This document shows positions 21,880-35,945 of a DNA stretch of 64,000 bases, one piece after another. A program made the position numbers and the translations under genes. This DNA is from Castanea sativa (lineage: Eukaryota > Streptophyta > Magnoliopsida > Fagales > Fagaceae). Below the pieces are notes generated by a model that was given only the letters and a program-made list of their open reading frames with translations, was not told the origin of the DNA and made no database searches. The number at the start of each line of letters is the position of its first letter. The stretch's first letter is position 1. The stretch lies in the NCBI RefSeq assembly GCF_040712315.1, contig NC_134024.1, positions 28,883,158-28,947,157 on the forward strand, in the 5' to 3' direction.

Positions 21880-24800
21880 CTTATAAAACGCAGCTATAGA
21901 TTTGGGGATGATAAAACTTAAGAAAAATTTGCATGGAACTGGAGTTCATGGTGCTCGAGTTCCGTATAAAACGCCGCTATAGGTCTTGTAAAATGCACCG
22001 ATAAGTTTGGGGTGATTAAACTTTAAAAAAATTTGCATGGAACTAGAGTTCATGGAGCTCGAGTTACGTATAAAACGCCGCTATAAGTCTTGTAGAATGA
22101 ACCTATAGGTTTGGGGTGATTAAACTTAAAAATATTTTGCGTGGAACTCGAGTTCATGGAGCACGAGTTCCATATAAAACGCCGGTATAAGTCTTATAAT
22201 ACGTATCAATAGGTTTGGGGTGATTAAACTTAAAAAAAAATTGCACGGAACTCGAGTTCATGGAGCTCGAGTTCCATATAAAATGCCGCTATAGGTCTTA
22301 TTAAACGGAGCTATAGGTTTGGCATGATCAAACTTTTAAAAAAAAAAAAAAAAAAAAATTGCATGGAACTCGAGTTCATGAAGCTCTAATTCTATATACA
22401 ACGCCGCTATAGGTCTTGTAAAACGCAGCTATAGGTTTGGCACGATGAAACTTAAAAAAAAAAAATTGCATGGAACATGAGTTCATCGAGCTCAAGTTCC
22501 ATATAAAGCGCCGCTATAGGTATTATAAAACGCAGCTATAAGTTTGGGGTGATTAAACTTTAAAAAAATTTGCTTGGAACTGGAGTTGATGGAGCTCAAG
22601 TTCTGTATAAAACGCCGCAATAGATCTTGTAAAATGCACCTATAGGTTTGGGGTGATTGAACTTAAAAATATTTTGCGCGGAACTCGAGTTCAGGGAGCT
22701 CGAGTTCCATATAAAACGCCGCTATAAGTCTTATAAAACGTATCTATAGGTTTGGGGTGATTAAACTTAAAAAAACATTTGCGTGGAACTCGAGTTCATG
22801 GAGATCGATTTCCATATAAAACGCCACTATAGGTCTTATAAAACGCAGCTATAGGTTTGGGGTGATAAAACTTAAAAAAAAATTGCACCAAACTCGAGTT
22901 CATGGAGCTCGTGTTCCATATAAAATGCCGCTATAGGTCTTATAAAACGGAGCTATAGGTTTGGCATGATCAAACTTAAAATAAAAAAAAATAAAAAATG
23001 CATGGAACTCATGTTCATAAAGCTCTAATTCTATATACAACGCCGCTATAGGTCTTGTAAAACACAGTTATAGGTTTGGGGGTGATTAAAGTTTACAAAA
23101 TTTTGCATGGAACTGGAGTTCATAGAGCTCAAGTTCCACATAAAACGCCGCTATAGGTCTTACAAAACCCAGCTATAGGTTTGGGGTGATTAAACTTAAA
23201 AAAAATTTGCTTGGAACTTGAGCTCATGGAGCTCGAGTTCCATATAAAATGCCGCTATAGGTCTTATAAAACGGAGCTATAGGTTTGGCAATATCAAACT
23301 TTAAAAAAAAATAATAATAATTCAATGGAACTCGTGTTCAGGAAGCTCTAATTCTATATACAACGCTGCTATAGGTCTTGTAAAACACAGTTATAGGTTT
23401 GGGGGAGATTAAACTTTACAAAATTTTGCATGGAACTGGAGTTCATAGAGCTCGAGTTCCACATAAAACGCCGCTATAGGTCTTACAAAACGCAGCTATA
23501 GGTTTGGGGTGACTAAACTTAAAAAAAATTTGCTTGGAACTCGAGTTCATGGAGCTCAAGTTCCGTAAAAAATGCCGCAATAGGTCTTAAAAAACGTAGC
23601 TATATGATTGGCATGATCAAACTGGAGTTCATGGTGCTCGAGTTCCATATAAAATGCCGCTATAGGTCTTATAAAACACAGCTATAAGTTTGGGGTGATT
23701 AAACTTTAAAAAAATTTGCATGGAACAAGAGTTCATGGAGCTTGAGTTCCGTATAAAACGCCGCTATAGGTCTTGGAAAATGCACCTATAGGTTTGGGGT
23801 GATTAAACTTAAAAAAAATTTTGCGCGGAACTCGATTTCCATATAAAACGCCACAATAGGTCTTATAAAACGCAGCTATAGGTTTGGGGTGATTAAACGT
23901 AAAAAAAATTTGCACGAAACTCGAGTTCATGGAGCTCGAGTTCCATATAAAATGCCGCTATATGTTTGTCATGATCAAACTTAAAATAAAAAAAAAAAAA
24001 AATTGCATGGAACTCGAGTTCATGAAGATCTAGCTCCATATAAAACGCCGCCATAGGTCTTGTAAAACGCAGCTATAGGTTTGGCACGATCAAACTGAAA
24101 AAAAAAATTGCATGGAACACGAGTTCATGGAGCTCAAGTTCCATATAAAACGCCGCTATAGGTCTTATAAAACACAGCTTTTGGTTTGGGGGTGATTAAA
24201 CTTTTCAAAATTTTGCATGGAACTGGAGTTCATAGAGCTTGAGTTCCATATAAAAAGCTGCTATAGGTCTTATAAAACGCAGCTATAGGTATGCAGTGAT
24301 TAAACTTAAAACAAAATTGCATGGAACTCGAGTTCATCGAGCTCGAGTTCCATAAAAAACGCCGCTATAGGTCTTATAAAACGTAGCTATATGTTTGGCA
24401 TGATCAAACTTTAAAAAAAAAAAAAAAAAAATTGCATGGAACTCGAGTTCATGAAGCTCAAGTTCCATATAAAGCTCTGCTATAGGTATTATAAAACGCA
24501 GCTATAGGTTTGGGGGTGATTAAACTTTAAAAAAATTTGCATGGAACTGGAGTTCATGGAGCTCGAGTTCCATATAAACGCCGCTATAGGTCTTATAAAA
24601 CACAGCTATAGGTTTGGGGGTGATTAAACTTTAGAAAGTTTTGCATGGAACTAGAGTTCATAGAGCTCGAGTTCCATATAAAACGCCGCTATAGGTCTTA
24701 TAAAACGCAGCTATAGATTTGGGGATGATAAAACTTAAGAAAAATTTGCATGGAACTGGAGTTCATGGTGCTCGAGTTCCGTATAAAACGCCGCTATAGG

Positions 24801-27800
24801 TCTTGTAAAATGCACCGATAAGTTTGGGGTGATTAAACTTTAAAAAAATTTGCGTGGAACTCGAGTTCATGGAGATCGATTTCCATATAAAACGCCACTA
24901 TAGGTCTTAAAAAACGTAGCTATATGATTGGCATGATCAAACTGGAGTTCATGGTGCTCGAGTTCCATATAAAATGCCGCTATAGGTCTTATAAAACACA
25001 GCTATAAGTTTGGGGTGACTAAACTTAAAAAAAATTTGCTTGGAACTCGAGTTCATGGAGCTCAAGTTCCGTAAAAAATGCCGCAATAGGTCTTAAAAAA
25101 CGTAGCTATATGATTGGCATGATCAAACTGGAGTTCATGGTGCTCGAGTTCCATATAAAATGCCGCTATAGGTCTTATAAAACACAGCTATAAGTTTGGG
25201 GTGATTAAACTTTAAAAAAATTTGCATGGAACAAGAGTTCATGGAGCTTGAGTTCCGTATAAAACGCCGCTATAGGTCTTGGAAAATGCACCTATAGGTT
25301 TGGGGTGATTAAACTTAAAAAAAATTTTGCGCGGAACTCGATTTCCATATAAAACGCCACAATAGGTCTTATAAAACGCAGCTATAGGTTTGGGGTGATT
25401 AAACGTAAAAAAAATTTGCACGAAACTCGAGTTCATGGAGCTCGAGTTCCATATAAAATGCCGCTATAGGTTTGGCATGATCAAACTTTAAAAAAAAAAA
25501 AAATTGCTTGGAACTCGAGTTCATGAAGATCTAATTCTATATACAACACCGCTATAGGTCTTGTAAAACACAGCTATAGGTTTGGCACGATCAAACTTAA
25601 AAAAAAAAAGTAGCATGGAACACGAGTTCATGGAGCTCAAGTTCCATATAAAACGCCGCTATAGGTCTTATAAAACACAGCTATAGGTTTGGGGGTGATT
25701 AAACTTTACAAAATTTTGCATGGAACTGGAGTTCATACAGCTCGAGTTCCATTTAAAACGCCGCTATAGGTCTTATAAAACGCAGCTATAGGTTTGGGGT
25801 GATTAAACTTAAAAAAAAATTGCTTGGAACTCGAGTTCATCGAGCTCGAGTTCCATAAGAAATGCCGCTATAGGTCTTATAAAACGTAGCTATATGTTTG
25901 GCATGATCAAACTTTAAAAAAAAAAAAAAAAAATTGCATGGAACTCGAGTTCATGAAGCTCAAGTTCCATATAAAGCTCTGCTATAGGTATTATAAAACG
26001 CAGCTATAGGTTTGGGGGTGATTAAACTTTAAAAAAATTTGCATGGAACTGGAGTTCATGGAGCTCGAGTTCCATATAAACGCCGCTATAGGTCTTATAA
26101 AACACAGCTATAGGTTTGGGGGTGATTAAACTTTAGAAAGTTTTGCATGGAACTAGAGTTCATAGAGCTCGAGTTCCATATAAAACGCCGCTATAGGTCT
26201 TATAAAACGCAGCTATAGATTTGGGGATGATAAAACTTAAGAAAAATTTGCATGGAACTGGAGTTCATGGTGCTCGAGTTCCGTATAAAACGCCGCTATA
26301 GGTCTTGTAAAATGCACCGATAAGTTTGGGGTGATTAAACTTTAAAAAAATTTGCGTGGAACTCGAGTTCATGGAGATCGATTTCCATATAAAACGCCAC
26401 TATAGGTCTTAAAAAACGTAGCTATATGATTGGCATGATCAAACTGGAGTTCATGGTGCTCGAGTTCCATATAAAATGCCGCTATAGGTCTTATAAAACA
26501 CAGCTATAAGTTTGGGGTGACTAAACTTAAAAAAAATTTGCTTGGAACTCGAGTTCATGGAGCTCAAGTTCCGTAAAAAATGCCGCAATAGGTCTTAAAA
26601 AACGTAGCTATATTGTTGGCATGATCAAACTGGAGTTCATGGTGCTCGAGTTCCATATAAAATGCCGCTATAGGTCTTATAAAACACAGCTATAAGTTTG
26701 GGGTGATTAAACTTTAAAAAAATTTGCATGGAACAAGAGTTCATGGAGCTTGAGTTCCGTATAAAACGCCGCTATAGGTCTTGGAAAATGCACCTATAGG
26801 TTTGGGGTGATTAAACTTAAAAAAAATTTTGCGCGGAACTCGATTTCCATATAAAACGCCACAATAGGTCTTATAAAACGCAGCTATAGGTTTGGGGTGA
26901 TTAAACGTAAAAAAAATTTGCACGAAACTCGAGTTCATGGAGCTCGAGTTCCATATAAAATGCCGCTATAGGTTGGCATAATCAAACTTTAAAAAAAAAA
27001 AAAATTGCATGGAACTCGGGTTCGTGAAGCTCTAATTCTATATACAACGCCGGTATAGGTCTTGTAAAACACAGCTATAGGTTTGGCACGATCAAACTTA
27101 AAAAAAAAAAGTGCATGGAACAAGAGTTCATGGAGCTCAAGTTCCATATAAAACGCCGCTATAGGTCTTATAAAACACAGCTATAGGTTTGGGGGTGATT
27201 AAACTTTACAAAATTTTGCATGGAACTGGAGTTCATACAGCTCGAGTTCCATATAAAACGCCGCTATAGGTCTTATAAAACGCAGCTATAGGTTTGGGGT
27301 GATTAAACTTAAAAAAATTTGCATGGAACTGGAGTTCATGGAGCTCGAGTTCCACATAAACGCCGCTATAGGTCTTATAAAACACAGCTATAGGTTTGGG
27401 GGTGATTAAACTTTAGAAAGTTTTGCATGGAACTAGAGTTCATAGAGCTCGAGTTCCATATAAAACGCCGCTATAGGTCTTATAAAACGCAGCTATAGAT
27501 TTGGGGATGATAAAACTTAAGAAAAATTTGCATGGAACTGGAGTTCATGGTGCTCGAGTTTCGTATAAAACGCCGCTATAGGTCTTGTAAAATGCACCGA
27601 TAAGTTTGGGGTGATTAAACTTTAAAAAAATTTGCATGGAACTGGAGTTCATGGAGCTCGAGTTACGTATAAAACGCCGCTATAAGTCTTGTAGAATGAA
27701 CCTATAGGTTTGGGGTGATTAAACTTAAAAATATTTTGCGTGGAACTCGAGTTCATGGAGCACGAGTTCCATATAAAACGCCGGTATAAGTCTTATAAAA

Positions 27801-27932
27801 CGTATCAATAGGTTTGGGGTGATTAAACTTAAAAAAAAATTGCACGGAACTCGAGTTCATGGAGCTCGAGTTCCATATAAAATGCCGCTATAGGTCTTAT
27901 TAAACGGAGCTATAGGTTTGGCATGATCAAAC

Positions 27933-27963
<31 letters not shown>

Positions 27964-29560
27964 GGAACTCGAGTTCATGAAGCTCTAATTCTATATACAA
28001 CGCCGCTATAGGTCTTGTAAAACGCAGCTATAGGTTTGGCACGATGAAACTTAAAAAAAAAAAATTGCATGGAACATGAGTTCATCGAGCTCAAGTTCCA
28101 TATAAAGCGCCGCTATAGGTATTATAAAACGCAGCTATAAGTTTGGGGTGATTAAACTTTAAAAAAATTTGCTTGGAACTGGAGTTGATGGAGCTCAAGT
28201 TCCGTATAAAACGCCGCAATAGATCTTGTAAAACGCACCTATAGGTTTGGGGTGATTGAACTTAAAAATATTTTGTGCGGAACTCGAGTTCAGGGAGCTC
28301 GAGTTCCATATAAAACGCCGCTATAAGTCTTATAAAACGTATCTATAGGTTTGGGGTGATTAAACTTAAAAAAACATTTGCGTGGAACTCGAGTTCATGG
28401 AGATCGATTTCCATATAAAACGCCACTATAGGTCTTATAAAACGCAGCTATAGGTTTGGGGTGATAAAACTTAAAAAAAATTTGCACCAAACTCGAGTTC
28501 ATGGAGCTCGTGTTCCATATAAAATGCCGCTATAGGTCTTATAAAACGGAGCTATAGGTTTGGCATGATCAAACTTAAAATAAAAAAAAAAAAAAATGCA
28601 TGGAACTCATGTTCATAAAGCTCTAATTCTATATACAACGCCGCTATAGGTCTTGTAAAACACAGTTATAGGTTTGGGGGTGATTAAAGTTTACAAAATT
28701 TTGCATGGAACTGGAGTTCATAGAGCTCAAGTTCCACATAAAACGCCGCTATAGGTCTTACAAAACCCAGCTATCGGTTTGGGGTGATTAAACTTAAAAA
28801 AAATTTGCTTGGAACTCGAGCTCATGGAGCTCGAGTTCCATATAAAATGCCGCTATAGGTCTTATAAAACGGAGCTATAGGTTTGGCAATATCAAACTTA
28901 AAAAAAAAATAATAATAATTCAATGGAACTCGTGTTCAGGAAGCTCTAATTCTATATACAACGCTGCTATAGGTCTTGTAAAACACAGTTATAGGTTTGG
29001 GGGAGATTAAACTTTACAAAATTTTGCATGGAACTGGAGTTCATAGAGCTCGAGTTCCACATAAAACGCCGCTATAGGTCTTACAAAACGCAGCTATAGG
29101 TTTGGGGTGACTAAACTTAAAAAAAATTTGCTTGGAACTCGAGTTCATGGAGCTCAAGTTCCATAAAAAATGCCGCAATAGGTCTTAAAAAACGTAACTA
29201 TATGATTGGCATGATCAAACTGGAGTTCATGGTGCTCGAGTTCCATATAAAATGCCGCTATAGGTCTTATAAAACACAGCTATAAGTTTGGGGTGATTAA
29301 ACTTTAAAAAAATTTGCATGGAACAAGAGTTCATGGAGCTTGAGTTCCGTATAAAACGCCGCTATAGGTCTTGGAAAATGCACCTATAGGTTAGGGGTGA
29401 TTAAACTTAAAAAAATTTTGAGCGGAACTCGATTTCCATATAAAACGCCACAATAGGTCTTATAAAACGCAGCTATAGGTTTGGGGTGATTAAACGTAAA
29501 AAAAATTTGCACGAAACTCGAGTTCATGGAGCTCGAGTTCCATATAAAATGCCGCTATAG
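21880..29560 (+). repeat. 5.6-kb duplicated satellite block
   Basis: About 21880-23960 is repeated as about 27480-29560 at an almost constant offset: TGTAGAATGA at 22091 and 27690 (5599 bp), and the truncated-monomer junction at 23621 and 29219 (5598 bp). Many private variants are shared in order (GTTACGTATAAAACG, GCACCAAACTC, TTCAATGGAACTCGTG). The sequence between the two is the 1.5-kb HOR. The whole is therefore one 5.6-kb unit plus the start of a second. Confidence 0.87.
23621..27615 (+). repeat. 1.50-kb higher-order repeat, two full and one partial copy
   Basis: A unique junction, GATCAAACTGGAGTTCATGG, where the A-tract and part of the palindromic box are missing, occurs at 23621, 25127 and 26629 (spacings 1506 and 1502). 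A second set lies at 24941 and 26443 (1502). Copies are 23621-25126, 25127-26628 and 26629-27615. The third lacks two monomers near 27315 and then passes into the 5.6-kb duplication. A 65-codon frame recurs in identical form in all three, reflecting repeat identity and not coding. Confidence 0.9.
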
Positions 29561-32500
29561 GTTTGGCATGATCAAACTTTAAAAAAAAAAAAAAATTGCA
29601 TGGAACTCGAGTTCGTGAAGCTCTAATTCTATATACAACGCCGGTATAGGTCTTGTAAAACACAGCTATTGGTTTGGCACGATCAAACTTAAAAAAAAAA
29701 AGTGCATGGAACACGAGTTCATGGAGCTCAAGTTCCATATAAAACGCCGCTTTAGGTTTGGGGGTGATTAAACTTTACAAAATTTTGCATGGAACTGGAG
29801 TTCATAGAGCTTGAGTTCCATATAAAACGCCGCTATAGGTCTTATAAAACGCAGCTATAGGTTTGGGGTGATTAAACTTAAAAAAAATTTGCTTGGAACT
29901 CGAGTTCATGGAGCTCGAGTTCCATATAAAATGCAGCTATAGGTCTTATAAAACGTAGCTATATGTTTGTCATGATCAAACTTAAAATAAAAAAATAAAA
30001 AAAAATTGCGTGGAACTCGAGTTCATGAAGCTCGAGCTCCATATAAACTGCCGCTATAGGTCTTGTAAAACGCAGCTATAGGTTTGGCACGATCTAACTT
30101 TAAAAAAACAAAATTGCAAGGAACACGAGTTCATGGAGCTCAAGTTCCATATAAAGCGTCGCTATAGGTCTTATAAAACGCAGCTATAGGTTTGGGGCTG
30201 ATTAAACTTAAAAAAAATTTGTATGGAACTGGAGTTCTTGAAGCTCGAGTTCAATGTAAAGCGTCGCTATAGGTCTTATAAAACGCACCTATAGGTTTGG
30301 GGTGATTAAATTTAAAAATATTTTGCGCGGAACTCGAGTTCGTGGAGCTCGAGCTCCAAAAAAAATGCCGCTATAGGTCTTATAAAACGTAGCTATATGT
30401 TTGGCATGATCAAACTTAAAAAAAAAAAAAAAAAAAAAAATTGCATTTAACTCGAGTTCATGTAGCTCGAGTTCCATGTAAACCGCCACTATAGGTCTTG
30501 CAAAACGCTGCTATAGGTTTGGCACGATCTAACTTAAAAGAAAAAAATTTCTCGGAACACGAGTTCATGGAGCTCAAGTTCCATATAAAGCGTCGCTATA
30601 GGTCTTATAAAACGCAGCTATAGGTTTGGGGCTGATTAAACTTAAAAAAAATTTGCATGGAACTAGAGTTCATGAAGCTCGAGTTCCATGTAAAGCGTCG
30701 CTGTAGGTCTTATAAAACGCACCTATAGGTTTGGGGTGATTAAACTTAAAAATATTTTGAGTGAAACTCGAGTTCATGGAGCTCGAGTTCTATAAAAAAT
30801 GCCGCTTTAGGTCTTATAAAACGTAGCTATATGTTTCGCATGATCAAAGATTAAAAAAAAAAAAAAAAAAAAAAAAATTGCATGGAACTCGAGTTCATGA
30901 AGCTCAAGTTCTATATAAACCACCGCTATAGGTCTTGTAACACGCTGCTATAGGTTTGGCACGATCTAACTTTAAAAAAAAAAAATTTGCATGGAACACG
31001 AGTTCATGGAGCTCAATGTCCACAGAAAGCGTCGCTATAGGTCTTATAAAACGCAGCTATAGGTTTGGGGCTGATTAAACTTTAAAAAAAAAATTGCATG
31101 GAACTGGAGTTCATGAAGCTCGAGTTCCATGTAAAACGCCGCTATAGGTCTTATAAAACGCAGCTATAGGTTTGGCGTGATAAAACTTAAAAATATTTTG
31201 CGCGGAACTCGTGTTCATGGAGCTCGTGTTCCGTATAAAACGCCGCTATTGGTCTTATAAAACGTAGCTATAGGTTTGTAGGTGATTAAACTTAAAAAAT
31301 TTTTGCATGGAACTGGAGTTCATGGAGCTCGAGTTCCGTATAAAACGCCGCTATCGGTCTTGTAAAACGCACCTATAGGTTTTGGGGGATTAAACTTAAA
31401 AATATTTTGCGCGGAACTCGAGTTCATGGAGCTCGAGTTCCATATAAAACGCCTCTATAGGTCTTGTAAAACGCAGCTATAAGTTTGGGACGATCAAACT
31501 TTAAAAAAAAAAAAATTGCACGGAACTCGAGTTCTTGAAGCTCGAGTTCCATATAAAACGCCGCTATAGGTCTTATAAAACATAGCTATAAGTTTGGGGT
31601 GATTAAACTGTAATAAAATTTGCATGGAACTGGAGTTCATGGAGCTCGAGTTCCGTATAAAACGCCGCTATAGGTCTTGTAAAATGCACCTATAGGTTTG
31701 GGGTGATTAAACTTAAAAATATTTTGTGCGGAACTCGAGTTCATGGAGCAAGAGTTCCACATAAAACGCCGCTATAAGTCTTATAAAACGTATCAATAGG
31801 TTTGGGGTGATTAAATTTAAAAAAAAATTTACGCGGAACTCGAGTTCATGGAGCTCGATTTCCATAGAAAACGCCACTATAGGTTTTATAAGACGCAGCT
31901 ATAGGTTTGGGGTGATTAAACTTAAAAAAAATTTGCACGAAACTCGAGTTCATGGAGCTCAAGTTCCATATAAAGCGTCGCTATAGGTCTTATAAAACGC
32001 AGCTATAGGTTTGGGGTGATTAAACTTTAAAAAAAAAAATTGCTTGGAACTCGAGTTCATGAAGATCTAATTCTATATACAACACCGCTATAGGTCTTGT
32101 AAAACACAGCTATAGGTTTGGCACGATCAAACTTTAAAAAAATTGCATGGAACATGAGTTCAGGGAGCTAAATTTCCATATAAAACGCCGCTATAGGTCT
32201 TATAAAACACAGCTATAAGTTTGGGGTTGATTAAACTTTACAAAATTTTGCATGGAACTGGAGTTCATACAGCTCGAGTTCCATATAAAACGCCGCTATA
32301 GGTCTTATAAAACGCAGCTATAGGTTTGGGGTGATTAAACATAAAAAAATTTTGCTTGGAACTCGAGTTCATGGAGCTCGAGTTCCATAAAAAATGCCGC
32401 TATAGGTCTTACAAAACGTAGCTATATTTTGGCATGAACAAACTTAAAAAAAAAAAATTTGCATGGAACTCGAGTTCATGAAGCTCGAGTTCCATGTAAA

Positions 32501-32769
32501 CCGCCACTATTGGTCTTGTAAAACGCTGCTATAGGTTTGGCACGATCTAACTTTAAAAAAAAAAAAAAAATTGCACGGAACACGAGTTCATGGAGCTCAA
32601 GTTCCACATAAAGCGTCGCTATAGGTCTTATAAAACGCCGCTATAGGTTTGGGGCTGATTAAACTTAAAAAAAATTTGCATGGAACTGGAGTTCATGAAG
32701 CTCGAGTTCCATGTAAAGCATCGCTATAGGTCTTATAAAACGCACCTATAGGTTTGGGGTGATTAAACT
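29561..32769 (+). repeat. Satellite with a tetrameric (~435-448 bp) sub-pattern
   Basis: Four monomer types recur in order: GCACGATCTAAC, GGGGCTGATTAAAC, GTGATTAAAC followed by ATATTTT, and GGCATGATCAAA. The marker GCACGATCTAAC is at 30087, 30522 and 30959 (435 and 437 bp), then 32540 and 32988 (448 bp). About 31100-32400 is irregular. The tetramer is carried into the 1375-bp HOR to the right. No gene. Confidence 0.85.
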
Positions 32770-35700
32770 TACAAATATTTTGAGTGAAACTCGAGTTCAT
32801 GGAGCTCGAGTTCTATAAAAAATGCCGCTTTAGGTCTTATAAAACGTAGGTATATGTTTGGCATGATCAAAGATAAAAATAAAAAAATAAAAAAATAAAT
32901 AAAAAATTGCATGGAACTCGAGTTCATGAAGCTCAAGTTCTATATAAACCGCCACTATAGGTCTTGTAAAACGCTGCTATAGGTTTGGCACGATCTAACT
33001 TTAAAACAAAAAAAATGGCATGGAACACGAGTTCATGGAGCTCAAGTTCCATAGAAAGCGTTGCTATAGGTCTTATAAAACGCGGCTATAGGTTTGGGCC
33101 TGATTAAACTTAAAAAAAAAATTGCATGGAACTGGAGTTCATGAAGCTCGAGTTCCATGTAAAACGCCGCTATAGGTCTTATAAAACGCAGCTATAGGTT
33201 TGGGGTGAAAAAACTTAAAAATGTTTTGCGCGGAACTCGTGTTCATGGAGCTCGTATTCCGTATAAAACGCCGCTATTGGTCTTATGAAACGCAGCTATA
33301 GGTTTGTAGGTGATTAAACTTAAAAAAATTTTGCATGGAACTAGAGTTCATGGAGCTCGAGTTCCATATAAAACGCCGCTATTGGTCTTGTAAAACGCAC
33401 CTATAGGTTTGGGGTGATTAAACTTAAAAATATTTTGCGTGGAACTCGAGTTCATGGAGCACGAGTTCCACATAAAACGCCGCTATAAGACTTATAAAAC
33501 GTATCAATAGGTTTGGGGTGGTTAAATTTAAAAAAAAAGTTTGTGCGGAACTCGAGTTCAAGGAGCTCGATTTCCATAGAAAACGCCACTATAGGTCTTA
33601 TAAGACGCAGCTATAGGTTTGGGGTTATTAAACTTAAAAAAAATTTGCAAGGAACTCGAGTTCATGGAGCTCGAGTTCCATATAAAATGCCGCTATAGGT
33701 CTTATAAAACGGAGCTATAGGTTTGGGATGATCAAACTTTAAAAAAAAAATTGCATGGAACTCGAGTTCTTGAAGCTCGAGTTCCATATAAAACGCCGCT
33801 ATAGGTCTTATAAAACATTGCTATAAGTTTGGGGTGATTAAACTTTAATAAAATTTGCATGGAACTGGAGTTCATGGAGCTCGAGTTCCGTATAAAACGC
33901 CGCTATAGGTCTTGTAAAATGCACCTATAGGTTTGGGGTGATTAAACATAAAAATATTTTGCGTGGAACTCGAGTTCATGGAGCACGAGTTCCACATAAA
34001 ACGCCACTATAAGTCTTATAAAACGTATCAATAGGTTTGGGGTGATTGAATTTAAAAAAAAAATTTGTGCGGAACTCGAGTTCATGGAGCTGGATTTCCA
34101 TAGAAAACGCCACTATAGGTCTTATAAAACGCAACTATAGGTTTGGGGTGATAAAACTTAAAAATATTTTGGGTGAAACTCGAGTTCATGGAGCTCGAGT
34201 TCTATATAAAATGCCGCTTTAGGTCTTATAAAACGTAGCTATATGTTTGGCATGATCAAAGATTAAAAAAAAAAAAAAAAATTGCATGGAACTCGAGTTC
34301 ATGAAGCTCAAGTTCTATATAAACCGCCACTATAGGTCTTGTAAAACGCTGCTATAGGTTTGGCACGATCTAACTTTAAAAAAAAAAAATTGCATGGAAC
34401 ACGAGTTCATGGAGCTCAAGTTCCATAGAAAGCGTTGCTATAGGTCTTATAAAACGCAGCTATAGCTTTGGGGCTGATTAAACTTAAAAAAAAAATTGCA
34501 TGGAACTGGAGTTCATGAAGCTCGAGTTCCACGTAAAACGCCGCTATAGGTCTTATAAAACGCAGCTATAGGTTTGGGGTGAAAAAACTTAAAAATGTTT
34601 TGCGCGGAACTCGTGTTCATGGAGCTCGTATTCCGTATAAAACGCCGCTATTGGTCTTATGAAACGCAGCTATAGGTTTGTAGGTGATTAAACTTAAAAA
34701 AATTTTGCATGGAACTAGAGTTCATGGAGCTCGAGTTCCATATAAAACGCCGCTATTGGTCTTGTAAAACGCACCTATAGGTTTGGGGTGATTAAACTTA
34801 AAAATATTTTGCGTGGAACTCGAGTTCATGGAGCACGAGTTCCACATAAAACGCCGCTATAAGACTTATAAAACGTATCAATAGGTTTGGGGTGGTTAAA
34901 TTTAAAAAAAAAGTTTGTGCGGAACTCGAGTTCAAGGAGCTCGATTTCCATAGAAAACGCCACTATAGGTCTTATAAGACGCAGCTATAGGTTTGGGGTT
35001 ATTAAACTTAAAAAAAATTTGCAAGGAACTCGAGTTCATGGAGCTCGAGTTCCATATAAAATGCCGCTATAGGTCTTATAAAACGGAGCTATAGGTTTGG
35101 GATGATCAAACTTTAAAAAAAAAAAATTGCATGGAACTCGAGTTCTTGAAGCTCGAGTTCCATATAAAACGCCGCTATAGGTCTTATAAAACATTGCTAT
35201 AAGTTTGGGGTGATTAAACTTTAATAAAATTTGCATGGAACTGGAGTTCATGGAGCTCGAGTTCCGTATAAAACGCCGCTATAGGTCTTGTAAAATGCAC
35301 CTATAGGTTTGGGGTGATTAAACATAAAAATATTTTGCGTGGAACTCGAGTTCATGGAGCACGAGTTCCACATAAAACGCCACTATAAGTCTTATAAAAC
35401 GTATCAATAGGTTTGGGGTGATTGAATTTAAAAAAAAAATTTGTGCGGAACTCGAGTTCATGGAGCTGGATTTCCATAGAAAACGCCACTATAGGTCTTA
35501 TAAAACGCAACTATAGGTTTGGGGTGATAAAACTTAAAAATATTTTGGGTGAAACTCGAGTTCATGGAGCTCGAGTTCTATATAAAATGCCGCTTTAGGT
35601 CTTATAAAACGTAGCTATATGTTTGGCATGATCAAAGATTAAAAAAAAAAAAAAAAATTGCATGGAACTCGAGTTCATGAAGCTCAAGTTCTATATAAAC

Positions 35701-35945
35701 CGCCACTATAGGTCTTGTAAAACGCTGCTATAGGTTTGGCACGATCTAACTTTAAAAAAAAAAAATTGCATGGAACACGAGTTCATGGAGCTCAAGTTCC
35801 ATAGAAAGCGTTGCTATAGGTCTTATAAAACGCAGCTATAGCTTTGGGGCTGATTAAACTTAAAAAAAAAATTGCATGGAACTGGAGTTCATGAAGCTCG
35901 AGTTCCACGTAAAACGCCGCTATAGGTCTTATAAAACGCAGCTAT
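32770..35945 (+). repeat. 1375-bp higher-order repeat, two copies and a partial third
   Basis: GCACGATCTAAC recurs at 32988, 34363 and 35739 (1375 and 1376 bp). GTGAAACTCGAGTTC recurs at 32784, 34173 and 35549 (1389 and 1376 bp); the first interval is longer because copy 1 has a longer AAAAATAAAAAAATA linker. Copies are about 32770-34158, 34159-35534 and 35535-35945. Long stretches are identical between copies 1 and 2. Each unit is about 13 monomers. Confidence 0.9.
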
